In this document: piece after piece, positions 26,940 to 37,250 of the stretch | Position numbering within the stretch: the stretch's first letter is position 1 | How the letters are laid out: every line of letters begins with the position of its first letter | DNA from: Halocaridina rubra | Lineage: Eukaryota; Arthropoda; Malacostraca; Decapoda; Atyidae | Length of the DNA stretch: 64,000 bases | Assembly: GCA_037179515.1 (NCBI GenBank) | Contig: JAXCGZ010015146.1 | Coordinates: 62,001-126,000 of the forward strand | Reading direction: 5' to 3' | The notes under the pieces: model-generated | Database searches by the model: none | What the model was told of the DNA's origin: nothing | Seen by the model: the letters and a program-made list of their open reading frames with translations, nothing else | Translations under genes and position numbers: made by a program

Positions 26940-27250
26940 TATTTTTCTGTCACCAAACAACTTCCCACTCCGCCATTTTTTATCACTACGCTATGAAAGC
27001 ATGACGTCATCAGCGTCTTTATAGAGAGACCGGGGTTAAAATAATATATATTGATAAGGATTTTTTTTAATAAATTGTTATTCTCAGTTTAAATATGATT
27101 GAAAATTACTTAATTATATAAGCCATGCATATTTTGCTATTATTTAATCATCAAGTCTCCCAATTTCATCACTACAAAACAATATCAAAAGCGTCTCTAC
27201 AGAGAAAACGGGGTTAAAAATATTATTTATGGTACAAGGAAGATCATGTG
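26940..27250. repeat. ~185-bp imperfect duplication
   Basis: 'tcatcactacaaaacaatat', 'gcgtctctacagagaaaac' and 'ggggttaaaaatatta' at about 27165-27225 match 'tatcactacgctatgaaa', 'gcgtctttatagagagac' and 'ggggttaaaataatat' at about 26980-27048. Only the left copy has the TGACGTCA site. Confidence 0.6.
27002..27009. promoter_or_regulatory. CRE palindrome TGACGTCA
   Basis: Perfect eight-base CREB/ATF consensus. About 30 bases away, AAAATGGCGG on the minus strand (26970-26980) fits the YY1-type core that often sits near transcription starts. Both together in the divergent interval suggest a promoter, but a single match is weak evidence. Confidence 0.4.
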
Positions 27251-28412
27251 GTACATATATTTTATCCACGATTTATATATAATTAGATAATCATTCATTA
27301 TTTGGTTATTCCTTAATAATAAAATGTGTTGTTTCTTCTGCTTCATTTAGTTTCTATCTTAATTTTCAAAGACTATTGGGTTAAATAGATATATAAAAAA
27401 AAAATTACAACTGACCCGAATTTACCTAAAGATTAATTAAATAAATAAATTATTGCTAAATAATTAAATATATGAATAAAATAAATAATGGTTATTCACT
27501 GATAAAATAATTTGTGGAAGTTAGATTAATATATGCTTTATAACTAATAATAAATAGAATAACTAAAGTTTTAGTATTAATAACAAATTGACTTAAAATT
27601 ACTTTTATTAGATGATCAAATCGGGATATAATTGACGACTATTTTAACCAAATAAGCTAAAAGAGTTAAATAAGAGCTTGCTAAGTAAATAAGTAAATCA
27701 ACTAAATGTTTAAACATTATGAAAATAATTTTATGTCGTTAATATTCACATAAATAATTACTAAAAATTTAATTACGTAATTCGGTTAACTAGATAAGCC
27801 ACATTAGCTAAATAAATTAACTAAGATAGTTAAATGAATAACAAATATTATAGGCTCGTATTCTCTTGGCAGCAGTGTTATTATGGTGACTGAAATTTCT
27901 AGATAATTTCTTTGTTTACATTTGAGGTATGGTCTCTTCATTATTAATTTTCAGTTATTGATTATTGACTATTGGTTATTGTTATTTAGCAGTTTAATGT
28001 CACTAAAAAGAAAAGGAAAAAGACTTTAAAATGTAGTTAATGTCGTGGACTGGGCACTTAGAGTACGACCTATTTAAGTTAAATTAGATTGAAACGCGGA
28101 ATGTAAAACTCAAATTACTATAATTATTATTACTGCAATTTGTATAATTATTCATTAATATAATTACCGGTGCCATAGGAGGTCGTATATGAAGCACTTA
28201 ATATGGCCCTCTACCGTATTTAAAGTCCATAGAGGAGAAAACACTCTATCAAAATTCTCATATACTGTGTAATTATTCGCTTTATAATTATCATTGGTAT
28301 CTTTGTACTATTTCACCCGCCTAATCCCCGACTGTTTTGTGCTTTTTAAGTAGGTCTCGATATTTTACCACTTCGAAAGTGGTTTGAACGAATGATCTTC
28401 AAATTGCCTTAT
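27251..28412. other. AT-rich intergenic sequence
   Basis: Very AT-rich, with many 'taaataa' words. I see no exon, promoter or transposon with confidence. Confidence 0.5.
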
Positions 28413-28460
28413 ATTAGGTTAGGATAGGCCAGGTTAGGTTAAGTTAAGTTTTAGGTTAGG
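28413..28460 (+). repeat. TTAGG/TTAGGT-like words
   Basis: 'taggttaggataggcc', 'aggttaggtt' and 'ttaggttagg' in 48 bases; shorter bursts at about 28793, 29290, 29423 and 29450. TTAGG is the arthropod telomere unit, but the array is short and mixed with six-base units. Confidence 0.55.
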
Positions 28461-28525
28461 AATGATTCATGAGGTGTTGAGGTCAAAGTCTTTAAAAACA
28501 CCTCATAAAACGTAAAAAAGAAAAG

Positions 28526-28897
28526 AATTACTGGTATTATTGCATTATAGGACCACCTCTGTTTTCCAGTTGAAATAAAGGTTTTCTGCTAGTTTTTTAT
28601 GTGTTTTAAGCGAATCTGACCTTCATTTGCTCGGGAAATTAGTCCTTCACTCTGAAAAATTAACTGTTAGTTAAAAATCACTGGGAAAAATTAACCGTTA
28701 GTTAAAAATCACTGGCTTTCTGGTAAGTGAAGAGTTGCTGTAGCCGCCCGTTACTCAGTTTCAAATCGTGCACCGAGTTAATGAAATAATGGGGTTAGGT
28801 TAATTTAGGTTAGTTCAAAACACATAAAAAACTACAAAAAAAATTTATTTCAATTGGAAAATAGAGGTGGTCCTATAATGCAATTTTACCGAATTAC
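28526..28897. mobile_element. Hairpin (foldback) element with ~80-bp arms
   Basis: The left arm 28526-28607 and right arm 28817-28897 are inverted copies: 'tgcattataggaccacctct' in the left arm matches the inverted right arm, as do 'agttttttatgtgtttt' and the outer 'gaattac'. The ~210-base loop holds a 31-base direct repeat. This fits a MITE with long inverted repeats. No target duplication is obvious. Confidence 0.75.
28654..28715. repeat. 31-bp direct repeat, two units
   Basis: 'gaaaaattaactgttagtt' plus 'aaaaatcactgg' followed at once by the same with one change (aaccgtt). Lies in the loop of the hairpin element. Confidence 0.85.
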
Positions 28898-29769
28898 TTC
28901 CTAAGGGAGACGGGTGTAATAGTGAAAAATAACCTTATTATTATCCTCTATGGTAATTATCCTTATTCAAGGATAGAAGCGAGGCGTGCTAGGGGTACGG
29001 CATCAGTATGTCATTTTAGCCAGGTTAGGAGGAAATATGGCATTTGAAATAGATATATTTTTATTTTTATTCTTATCCTTTTCCATATCTTAAACAATAT
29101 ACCGAATTACCGAGACATCGCAAAAGCAGTCATGTGCAGTAACACTAGGTCGAGTCTTCCTTTCGTTACCGGGTCAAAAATTGGTTTGTTATTATGCTAC
29201 GGTATGCGTACTTGAGGACCGGGTATGTGTATCCTTTCTTATTCCCACAGTTAGAATAAAAGTCTCATGATATTATATTATATGGGTATAGTTTAGGCTA
29301 GGTTAGTGTAATTCTCCCGTGGTTAATATACTTGTTGATAAATGACAATGTTGTTGGCAGATGTTTACTTTCACACTCTCCAGGTTGGAATAAATCATAA
29401 AATTCATTATAGCATTAGCTGAGGTTAGGCGTGCTTTGGTTTTGCTTACTTAGGTTAGGTTACTTCATCCCCAATTAAGAAATGAGTTGATGACTGAATT
29501 TTTTTTTTTTTCAGCAGTTTTAGATAGTTTTTGAATGCTTTGTGTTTTCATTTTACTCATTGGGGGTGTAAAAGAAAACAGTTACCAGTGACTAATTTCA
29601 AACTTGCTTTCCTATGCATAAAAAAGTAAAAAAAAAAAAAAGATTTTAAATCACTTACTCTAAATTAATTTGTGGAATGAACAGAAGTAGTATCTGTCAT
29701 TTCCTTGCAGATTTGTCAGACATAATGAGTACAGCATGAATATTGATGTACAGTACGTACATATACATT

Positions 29770-29920
29770 GTCAGCAATACCTCTTATAAGGGGGGTATAA
29801 AGCACACGCACTCACTAGTCATTAATAAACCTCGATCACTCTTCATATCTCCTTGGGATGAAGGGCTGCCTTGATCCCCCCTACCACCCTACTTGGGTCA
29901 TCACAGTGTAAGCAAGCATG
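29770..29920 (-). mobile_element. Family B repeat
   Basis: Inverted copy with 'cttataaggggggtataaag' and 'ccttgggatgaagggctgcc', ending at 'cacagtgtaagcaagc'. Confidence 0.65.
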
Positions 29921-30665
29921 GATATGGCTAGTCATTTGAAAATTCACCTCGCTTGGCTCTTCATAAGCTTAGACAAGAAAGAAGCCGTTTGCATTCCAAG
30001 TTTCACCAGTCCTGAAGCTCTGCACCTTTCTGAAAAACAATAATAGTTAGCAAGTGCAAAAGAATGGAAATGCCGCAAGATCGACAATATGTAAATTGTG
30101 GTAAATGTTTACCTTTACACCCTCAACAAGTGGGTGTAAAGGGTCATTTAACCTAACAAATCTATCTTTATATTACATCAGAATACTTGAAAACTTAAGC
30201 ATTTACTAGAAAACCATAATGTCAGCTGTTAACTTGTTCAGAAATTTCCAAATATGCTCTTGTACTTATATTTCTAAGTAGCAGCCAGTATACTGTACTC
30301 ATCTTTAGCCTACTGAAAATGATTGGGATAGCTGGACAAACAGACATTATATGATTGTGAACTCCACTTTCTTATATAAGAGAGCCTCTTAATTTTTATG
30401 AGCTTAGAAACTGGAATATCCACACACAATTTGTTACCAACTGTGGATAATGTAAAGATGATTAACTTTCAGAACTCCATGTAAAGTTGAATAACCCCAT
30501 AGATTGTTAGGTTAGGTGACATGCCTTGTAAATATGAATAACTGCTCCTCTTTACAAGATCCCCAACTCCACTATCTTGTTTTTAAGAACTGCGTAACTG
30601 GTCTATCACGCAGCAGATTATTACAGTTGGCACTGTATTCTTATGAGAGCCTCCAAAATTGTCCT

Positions 30666-30702
30666 CTCACGTGACAGACGATATTCACAAAGGTCATGTG
30701 AC
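30666..30702. promoter_or_regulatory. Pair of E-box-type sites
   Basis: TCACGTGAC at about 30667-30675 and TCATGTGAC near 30693-30701 are matches to bHLH-zip (USF/MITF-type) sites about 26 bases apart, some 750 bases before the ATG exon of the plus gene. Speculative. Confidence 0.3.
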
Positions 30703-31440
30703 TATACTATCACCTTAATCTTCCCAGCAGTTGCTGTTGATCCCTGAGTTGCCTGGCTGAACAACCTTCAATCCCTTAGGAAGTTGATTACCAGTTTTGG
30801 GCTTTCCCACAGATCTCTCAGGGAATGTATGTTGTGTTGATGGCATATGGGATTGTATGCAATGCAGCCTTTTGTAAAGTGTGTCCTTCTTCCCTGGCAG
30901 TAGTAGTAAAGAGATGCATTACAGACAATCATTGTGAACTGAATTCGCAGCTGCTGAATATGGCAGATGGAGAACCACAGAAGTATATAGAGTATTCTAA
31001 ACGACGTAACTGTTATCAATTTGACAATATTAGGAATAATGCATAACAGCTGTTGTTGGTTTTTAAGATGACAGTTAATGTCATAATCCCCATAATTTTG
31101 GAAATTTATATAAGAAGCGAATATCCAAATTATAGATATAAGGAATTGCTTCTGTGACTGTTCTACATGCAGAGAAGTCATTTATCGTGCTTGTCTTCAT
31201 CTTCCCACTTTGTTGGTGGATTATCTAATTGAAAGATCTTCAATATATTACCACAATAATTTCTTTTGGTGTTGTAGTTTTATAGCTACCTTCTTCATGT
31301 AAATTGTTTTTTTTTTTTCTTCTATAGAAATTATTTACAGCATTTCATTATATATAGACTTCTAATGTCATTCCTTGGGAATTTTTTTTCCATGAAATAC
31401 ATTCTTGCTTGCTCCAGTTTTTTCCTGTTTTCCAGGCACA

Positions 31441-31521
31441 ATGGATGCAGAAGTTTTAGCCCTGAAGTGGAACAATCACCAAAGTATTTTCTATCAGATA
31501 ATTTGTGGTCTTCGCACAAAG
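31441..31521 (+). CDS. Plus gene: start-codon exon, BTB N-terminus
   Basis: 27 codons from ATG (context CACAATGG) to donor AAG|GTAAAA. The peptide is MDAEVLALKWNNHQSIF then YQIICGLRTK. The acceptor 'cctgttttccag' lies five bases before the ATG, exactly as in the minus gene, so an untranslated exon precedes it. Exon length, phase and junction codon are the same as in 24732-24812, with 17 of 27 residues identical. The differences cluster in the first helix of the BTB domain, a part that in known BTB dimers contributes to the interface (family knowledge). Confidence 0.92.
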
Positions 31522-31676
31522 GTAAAATCACTTTAGTTTTGGCTTATGCATCTTGAATAATGTATAACATTTCAAAATTAAATAATTTTCTTGAGTATTC
31601 CCCTCGTATTCTCAGCATATTTTAAGAGACTTCTGAGCTGGATATCCCTGGAGATGAAGAAATAAGAATTTGTTCA

Positions 31677-31797
31677 TCATTTCATGTGTCACTGTTATTC
31701 CGCATTTAAATCTGGGTTGGACACAAGTTAGAGCTGGGGAGTTAAGGCTGAAGAAGAAAGAATGCCTCTCTCGTATTCCATGGATGTCAGTGGAGCC
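31677..31797 (-). mobile_element. Family A SINE copy, rearranged
   Basis: 'tctgggttggacacaag' and 'gctggggagttaaggctga', then a purine insertion before 'gaatgcctctctcg'. Confidence 0.55.
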
Positions 31798-32174
31798 GTC
31801 TAGAAGGGAAAAGGTTAAAGTTTTCACAATCTTATCCTTCCTAAAATAATTGTCCTGCCTCTGAGCACCTTGATAGAAGGGTGAGAGCTAGCCAGGGTAT
31901 AATGAAGTCTTGCTGGTCTCATTTTTCCTGTCATGGCTAAGATGCAAACTTAAGTATGTTTGGCATCAAACTAATGAAAAATACTTTGATTACTTCACAC
32001 TTTGGATTTTTATTATTTTTTGAAAATAATCAGAAGGAATAAGATGAAGCTCCTTTGCTTAGGTATGTTGCTAATACTGTGGACATTAATCTTATATTTG
32101 TTTATGAATGGATCATGCGTATATAAAGTAGAATAAAGTGATGTACTTCATCCATTTCAAGGTTTGCCTGTTTG

Positions 32175-32272
32175 TGTGTCACTATTGAGCCCCAGTCGAA
32201 TGGGGGTGGACACAGCTAGGTTGGAGATGGGGAAATAAGGCTGATTGCCCTTACAAATACCCAGTTATCTCG
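32175..32272 (-). mobile_element. Family A SINE fragment
   Basis: 'tgtcactattgagccccag', 'tgggggtggacacagctagg' and 'ggggaaataaggctga'. The tRNA-like part is lost. Confidence 0.6.
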
Positions 32273-32581
32273 AACATGAGTTTACATTTCCGAAGTTATC
32301 TGCTCAACCAATTAAAGCTCTCTCTTTTTATGAGGCCATTTGTCAGAAGTGGGACTAATGCCACTGCAGTCAACTTGGAGTTATGCATATTGTATTCTTT
32401 CATTACCTTCTTTTCCTGGGAACAGCCGGCAATTTTAGTAATTGAATGGCAATAGGATTTGAAATATCTGTGTATGAATTGTTACAAAGATATGGCATTT
32501 TAAATAGTTGCAAAACTTTACTTGCATTTTTCTCAGATTTTCTACATGTGGCGCTTGTAATTTTCTGTAACTTTATTGCAG

Positions 32582-33109
32582 GAAAGTTATACGGATGTCA
32601 CTCTAGCCTGCGAGGGCAAATTTTACCCCGTCCATAAATTGGTTCTATCAACATGCAGCGAATATTTTAGTGAAATATTTGACCGCACCCCTTGTAAAAA
32701 CCCTGTGGTTGTGTTAAAAGACATTCAGTGTAGAGATTTGGAATTTTTACTGGACTATATGTACATAGGTGAAGTAAACGTTCGACAGAATGAACTCTCG
32801 TCCTTAATCAAAGCGGCCGAGTGCTTGAAAGTGAAAGGACTCGCTGTACAAGAAGACGAACCAAAGAGCATCTCTTCGGGTACAAAGCAACGCTCGGCTG
32901 ATCGTGGTAGTCTAGGCCATCATTCTCCTCCACCAAAGAAGCGCAGGGCAGAGGAACGTAGGAGTTCCACCACTTCAAGCATAGACAGTGCATGTGATAG
33001 ATATCAAACAGACTCTAGATTACCTGATAGTGGACACAATTTGGACACCAGTACATCTACTCTTCGTCACAATCAAAGTGAAAAATCATTAGGTCATCAC
33101 GATGAACAG
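32582..33109 (+). CDS. Plus gene: main BTB/POZ exon
   Basis: 176 codons, phase 0, opening GAA AGT TAT ACG after acceptor TTGCAG and closing GAA CAG before a weaker donor GTGCTT. The first 94 residues finish the BTB domain (ESYTDVTLAC, CSEYFSEIFDRTPCKNP, AAECLKVKGLA). A Ser-rich hinge follows, with PPPKKRRAEERR at protein residues about 143-154, the same place as the basic patch of the minus gene and a likely nuclear signal. Unlike the minus-gene exon it stops soon after. The acidic, SUMO-like part is in the next exon, so the minus gene has lost an intron here or this gene gained one. Read-through past 33109 quickly hits AT-rich sequence and a stop. Confidence 0.94.
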
Positions 33110-33220
33110 GTGCTTATAATATTTTTCTTTATGATTCCTATATTTATTATGTTTATTATTATTATTATTATTAATGTTATTGAAGATTGTACATTTAAAC
33201 TTAAATGGTAAAAGGATATA
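33110..33220. other. Intron start, (ATT)n run
   Basis: Short segment between the BTB exon donor and the transposon, with a small ATT run at 33150-33172. Confidence 0.6.
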
Positions 33221-34791
33221 AACCTAGTTCTTAGAACAACGCGAAGATAGGTTCTCAGAAGTGCTGCGAATTGTAATTTTTGCGTAATGTAACGAGTCAT
33301 TTTCCATTAGAGACAATGATAATGGGCATAGATACGTTTCACAACCGTACATAGACACACTATACCAAATATATAAGATAAGTAAAACATTTTTTATAAG
33401 TGCATAGCAAAGCAGAAAGACCTGTAGTTATTCATATTAACATGCAAATAGTGTACAGAATAAAAGATATAAAGATTTACTGTACGTAAACAAATTAATG
33501 CACTCTATTATGCGGTGGGCAACAGTCATACACTGGGACGTGCATGCTGGCGGTGAGCATGAGGATGCCAACATTTTGCTGCCTCTATATCAGCTGATGC
33601 ACCCTCGCACGCTATTTCCCTGACGATATTATATCGCAAATTTGTTTGCTGTTTGTTCTTAATGCTTTTTTTCCATTCTCTCCATAATATCCGATTGCAT
33701 TAAGCGGTAGAAGAGGAGGAGGATGCGGGAGAACGAACCTCTATCTGCAAACGTTTTACCGCCTCCGAATCAGCTAATGCACCATCGTACGCTATTTCCC
33801 TGACGATATTATATTGCAAGTTTGTTTGCTGTTTGTTCTTAATACTTTTTTCCATTATCTTCATAATATTCGATCGCATTAAGCGGTAGAAGAGGAGGAG
33901 GATGCGGGAGAACGAACCTCTATCTGCAAACGTTTTGCCGCCTCGGTATCAGCTGATGCACCCTCGCACACTATTTCCCTGAAGATATTATATCGCAAGT
34001 TTGTTTGCTACTTGTTCTCAATGCTTTTTTCAATTCTCTACATAATATCCGATCGCATTTAGCAGTAGAAGAGGATGAGGATGCGGGAGAACGAACCTCT
34101 TATCTGCAAACGTTTTGCCACCTCCGTATCAACTGATGCACCACCGCACGCTATTTCCCTGACGATATTATATCGCAAGTTTGTATGCTGCTTGGTCTTA
34201 ATGCTTTTTTTCCATTATCTTCATAATATCCGATCGCATTAAGCTGTAGAAGAGGAGGAGGGTGCGGGAGAACGAACCTCTTATCTGCAAACGTTTTGTC
34301 GCCTCTGTATCAGCTGATGCACCCTTGCATGCTTTTTCCCTGACGATATTATATCGCAAGTTTGTTTGCTGTTTGTTCTTAATACTTTTTTCCATTATCT
34401 TCATAATATCCGATCGCATTAATCTGTAGAAGAGGAGGAGGGTGCGGGAGAACGAATCTCTATCTGCAAACGTATTGCCGCCTCCGTATCAGCTGATGCA
34501 CATTCGCACGCTATTTCCCTGACCACATTATACCGTAAGTTTGTTTGCTGTTTGTTCTTAATGCTTCTTTCCATTATCTTCATAATATCCGATCGCATTA
34601 AGCGGTAGAAGAGGAGGAACATGGCAGAAAAATGCCTCCGAGGCAGTCGATTATTTACTTAAATGAAATTTTTTTTTTCAAATTTTTTTGCATGGGTGTT
34701 ATTCAAAAATTTCGTATTTTTCATTATTATTTTTTAGGGGCTTTACTCCAATTTCGCGGATTTTAAACGCACGTAATAAGCGAACTAAGTG
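33221..34791. mobile_element. TA-flanked non-autonomous DNA element with internal 180-bp array
   Basis: The left end 'aacctagttcttagaacaac' and right end (inverted 'cacttagttcgcttattac') are decayed inverted repeats with TA outside. The first 300 and last 130 bases match the element at 43089-44232 in the same order ('ggcatagatac', 'cacactatacc', 'attatgcggtgggcaa'). The CA(C/G)T-type end and TA target suggest the pogo/Tc1 group. It sits in the intron about 110 bases after the BTB exon. Confidence 0.7.
33535..34622. repeat. Six-unit ~180-bp satellite-like array
   Basis: The landmark 'ctatttccctgacgatatta' recurs at spacings of 180, 179, 180, 181 and 179 bases. Units also share 'gagaacgaacctctatctgc', 'cgttttgccgcctc' and 'taagcggtagaagaggagg'. 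The unit is 60 codons long. On the minus strand it keeps one frame open for most of each unit, giving a repeated peptide with ACEGASADTEA-like words. Confidence 0.92.
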
Positions 34792-35555
34792 TATTTGTCT
34801 TTAGAAAAGCAAATCAATCCCCTGACTTTTGGAGACCTCCATCTCCACCACCTTTTGGGTGTTATAAAGGATGGAGGCAGTGAGCTCTAAAATTCTGAGG
34901 ATTGTTTTACTCTACCAAGGACATACAGTACATAGTTTACTGTCAACCTACGACCTATGTAACTTGTATTTGACTTTACAACCATGACATTGATGTGTGA
35001 AGGATTAATTGATTAATGTCTAACCACATGCTTTCTTTACCTTGTTTCAGTTTGACCTAACTTTCAAGGTTAGAACTTAAAAATAATAATAACAGTATTG
35101 AAAATTGATCCCTAGTGGTCGGGTAGAAATTATTATACACCCATTTTCGTGCTTGGCATAAGTATTGATTAAAAGGGAAATGTTTTCTCTTCACAAATTG
35201 CTGAAGGTAGATTCAAGGATGGGCTAGGCATGATGAAGCTCTGCTAACTCAGTAACTCATTTCTTTTGCTGTAATTGTGGCCACCTAGCTAAGCTCGGCA
35301 GAATTTAGCATCATGTCTGAAGGAAACAAAAACTAAACTGATTTGTGATTGGAAACTTGCATAAGGAAATAATTTAGAGATCTCATAGACAGAGATGGAC
35401 TGACAGCTTACCAGGCATCTGTGTGAACATAGATGAAGTTTGGTCATGTTTGACAGAGAGTGAAAGAGTAAGTGGCTCAAAAGTTGGATTAATTCTTGTG
35501 TTGAGTCTGTTTACATATGAGTTAATGCTTTGCCTAATGCTGTCTATATCTTTAG
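34792..35555. other. Intron sequence
   Basis: No coding signal. A short SINE-like word 'gttataaaggatggaggc' at about 34862 has no further support. Confidence 0.5.
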
Positions 35556-35561
35556 CGTCAG

Positions 35562-35726
35562 AAGAGAGAAACAGAACGCGAACGGGAACCAGAACCTCCG
35601 CTGATCGATATCAAAGTAGAACAAGATTTAGATTTCGACGGAAATTACAATTCTTCGGAAGAGCCTGCTCTGTCAAATTATGATGGAGACCAGTATATGC
35701 AGGATGGTGGAGACAAATCTCCAAAA
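35562..35726 (+). CDS. Plus gene: acidic linker exon with SUMO-like site
   Basis: 55 codons, phase 0, ending CCA AAA before donor GTAAGT. It starts KRETERERE and carries PLIDIKVEQD, whose IKVE fits the SUMO consensus, in an acidic context. The minus gene has IIIKEEKQD at the matching place inside its long BTB exon, so the motif is shared by both paralogues. A second acceptor six bases upstream (tttag at 35551-35555) would add Arg-Gln in frame, so both starts are possible. The open frame in another phase over this exon is a shadow. Confidence 0.82.
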
Positions 35727-36430
35727 GTAAGTTCTTTAATTTATTAATATTTCATATAATAAGGTCTTTTATGTGATGTGCATGTACATTTATCATATGA
35801 GGTTGCAACAAAAAAATTTATAAATGTAAAGATAACAATCTGTGTAATTATTTGATAACAGGTCTCTTAAAATTATTTTAGAAGTAGTAAATATATGATA
35901 AAAAGACATTATGTTACAAAGCATCTCACTACGGAGCAGGCATATCATAGAGAAATAAGAAAGAAGAGCCTTTAGATAGCGATTAGAGTTGTTGGAAAGT
36001 ATATGAGTCTTACTGATTTAAGTGATAAAAATATATTTGGAAATAAACTCGAAGCCTTGAGAGTTGAAATCAAAGCGAAGAGTCATTGTAAAGTCTATTG
36101 ACATCAAGGCATCTTGATTTTCAATGATGGACATACATTAGAAAGAAAGGTTTATTCATTGAATGCAGGATTAAAAGTAAACAAAGCTTGTTTGACAAGA
36201 GAAGTAACTTATTTACTTTCATTGCTATATGTACTGACAGTGTAGTATAAAAAATTGTATTGCACCAATTTTCTAACTGTATCGGCTTTTCTTGTCCAGC
36301 GTGGTAACATGTCTCAGATATTCATATTTTGATACATAGTGAGATGTTTACAAAGTTAGATGTCTTGATTTCACAGTTACAGTATCATATACTTTAACAG
36401 TATGGAGTTTAAGATAATGCATACATACAT
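35727..36430. other. Intron sequence, nothing recognised
   Basis: AT-rich and without motif on either strand. Confidence 0.5.
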
Positions 36431-36440
36431 ACACTTTTTC

Positions 36441-36500
36441 AGCAATCTTCTTGTAAGGGGGATGGTTTAGTCAAAAGCAGGCACATTCACCAGAAGCCAA
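36441..36500 (-). repeat. Family B fragment
   Basis: 'cttcttgtaagggggatgg' followed by 'tagtcaaaagcaggcacattc' split by a base change. Only the palindromic end and some body remain. Confidence 0.5.
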
Positions 36501-37089
36501 ACATACATTTGAAAACCTGGAAACGAGACTTTTCAAAGATTGTTCCATCCTATATGAAAAAGGGCAGCCATTAAAATCTATAGATTTCTTGCTCCAGTGT
36601 ATTATAAACGTTACAGTTATTTCTAATCTTTATCATATTCTACATGAACCTGTAAGACGCTGATAATCTCAATGTATGCGCTTCAGGAGGGTAGCTGGTA
36701 ACATAAACGAATGCTCTCTCAAAAGCTGTTGTTCTGGGGTACGAGAACCTTTGAGGCTTCTGTCACCCAGGCAGTTGCTTGTTTCAAAAGTTTTTCATTC
36801 TGCTACAAATAGCAGCGTCATGGCTCTTCTAATATCAAAGATTAAACCAAACCATCCCTTAGATTTTCCTCCTCCTTTCCTGGTCCTCCTCAACTCTACC
36901 AAAACTTTCATAAGCCTTGATCCAAAAAACATGTTACCCCCATTTTTTTTTTTTTTGAGGAAGTGCTTATGGTAATCAATGATAGAACAGCTGTCTGCAG
37001 TTAAGGGGTTTCCAGTAGTCCGCGAACACTTGGATATACCGTATTTTCCATGTAGTTGTCTAGATAGTATGTACTTATGCATATATAAT
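36501..37089. other. Intron sequence
   Basis: Two overlapping frames on opposite strands (36676-36975 plus, 36795-37082 minus) around a T-run at 36941-36957, neither with protein signature. Confidence 0.45.
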
Positions 37090-37250
37090 GACCACAGTCC
37101 CCCTTGTAAGAGGGGTGGCTAAATCAAAGCACACATTCATCAGAAGCCAGCACACCTCAGTCATTAGTCTTACCTCCTTGGGGATAAAGGGTTGCCATAA
37201 TTTCTTCATCACCACCCTGCTTGAGTTACCCACAGGGTAAGTGGGCAAGG
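37090..37250 (-). mobile_element. Family B repeat
   Basis: 'cccccttgtaagaggggtgg', 'ccttggggataaagggttgcc' and 'caccaccctgcttgagt', in good order. Confidence 0.7.

Larger units (their letters stand above)
24820..31435. promoter_or_regulatory. Interval between the divergent genes, expected to hold both promoters
   Basis: 6.6 kb between the two start-codon exons, each preceded by an acceptor. Both promoters and the untranslated first exons should lie here, unless an exon is interleaved further out. I could not place a transcription start. Recognisable parts are a CRE palindrome, short duplications, a hairpin element, TTAGG-like words, a family B repeat and an E-box pair, listed separately. 25.0-25.6 kb and 30.0-30.6 kb show nothing specific. 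A 137-codon minus-strand frame at 30768-31181 has no domain signature. Confidence 0.55.
31522..32581 (+). other. BTB intron of the plus gene
   Basis: 1060 bases, with donor GTAAAA and acceptor 'ctttattgcag'. Holds two family A fragments. No coding signal beyond exon read-through. Confidence 0.8.

Noticed and set aside
28715..28735. Strong donor-like CTG|GTAAGTG as a first exon of the plus gene
   Set aside because: It lies in the loop of a repeat hairpin and nothing upstream supports an exon. Not excluded, but unsupported.
28413..29465. Interstitial telomere array
   Set aside because: Words are short, irregular and scattered, with no long TTAGG run.
30768..31181. 137-codon minus-strand frame as a gene or first exon
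   Set aside because: No domain words, no splice fit to the ATG exon, and a competing frame on the other strand.
34198..34622. Minus-strand frames in the 180-bp array as genes
   Set aside because: They recur with every unit and are broken by stops; treated as satellite, though the possible transposase origin is noted.
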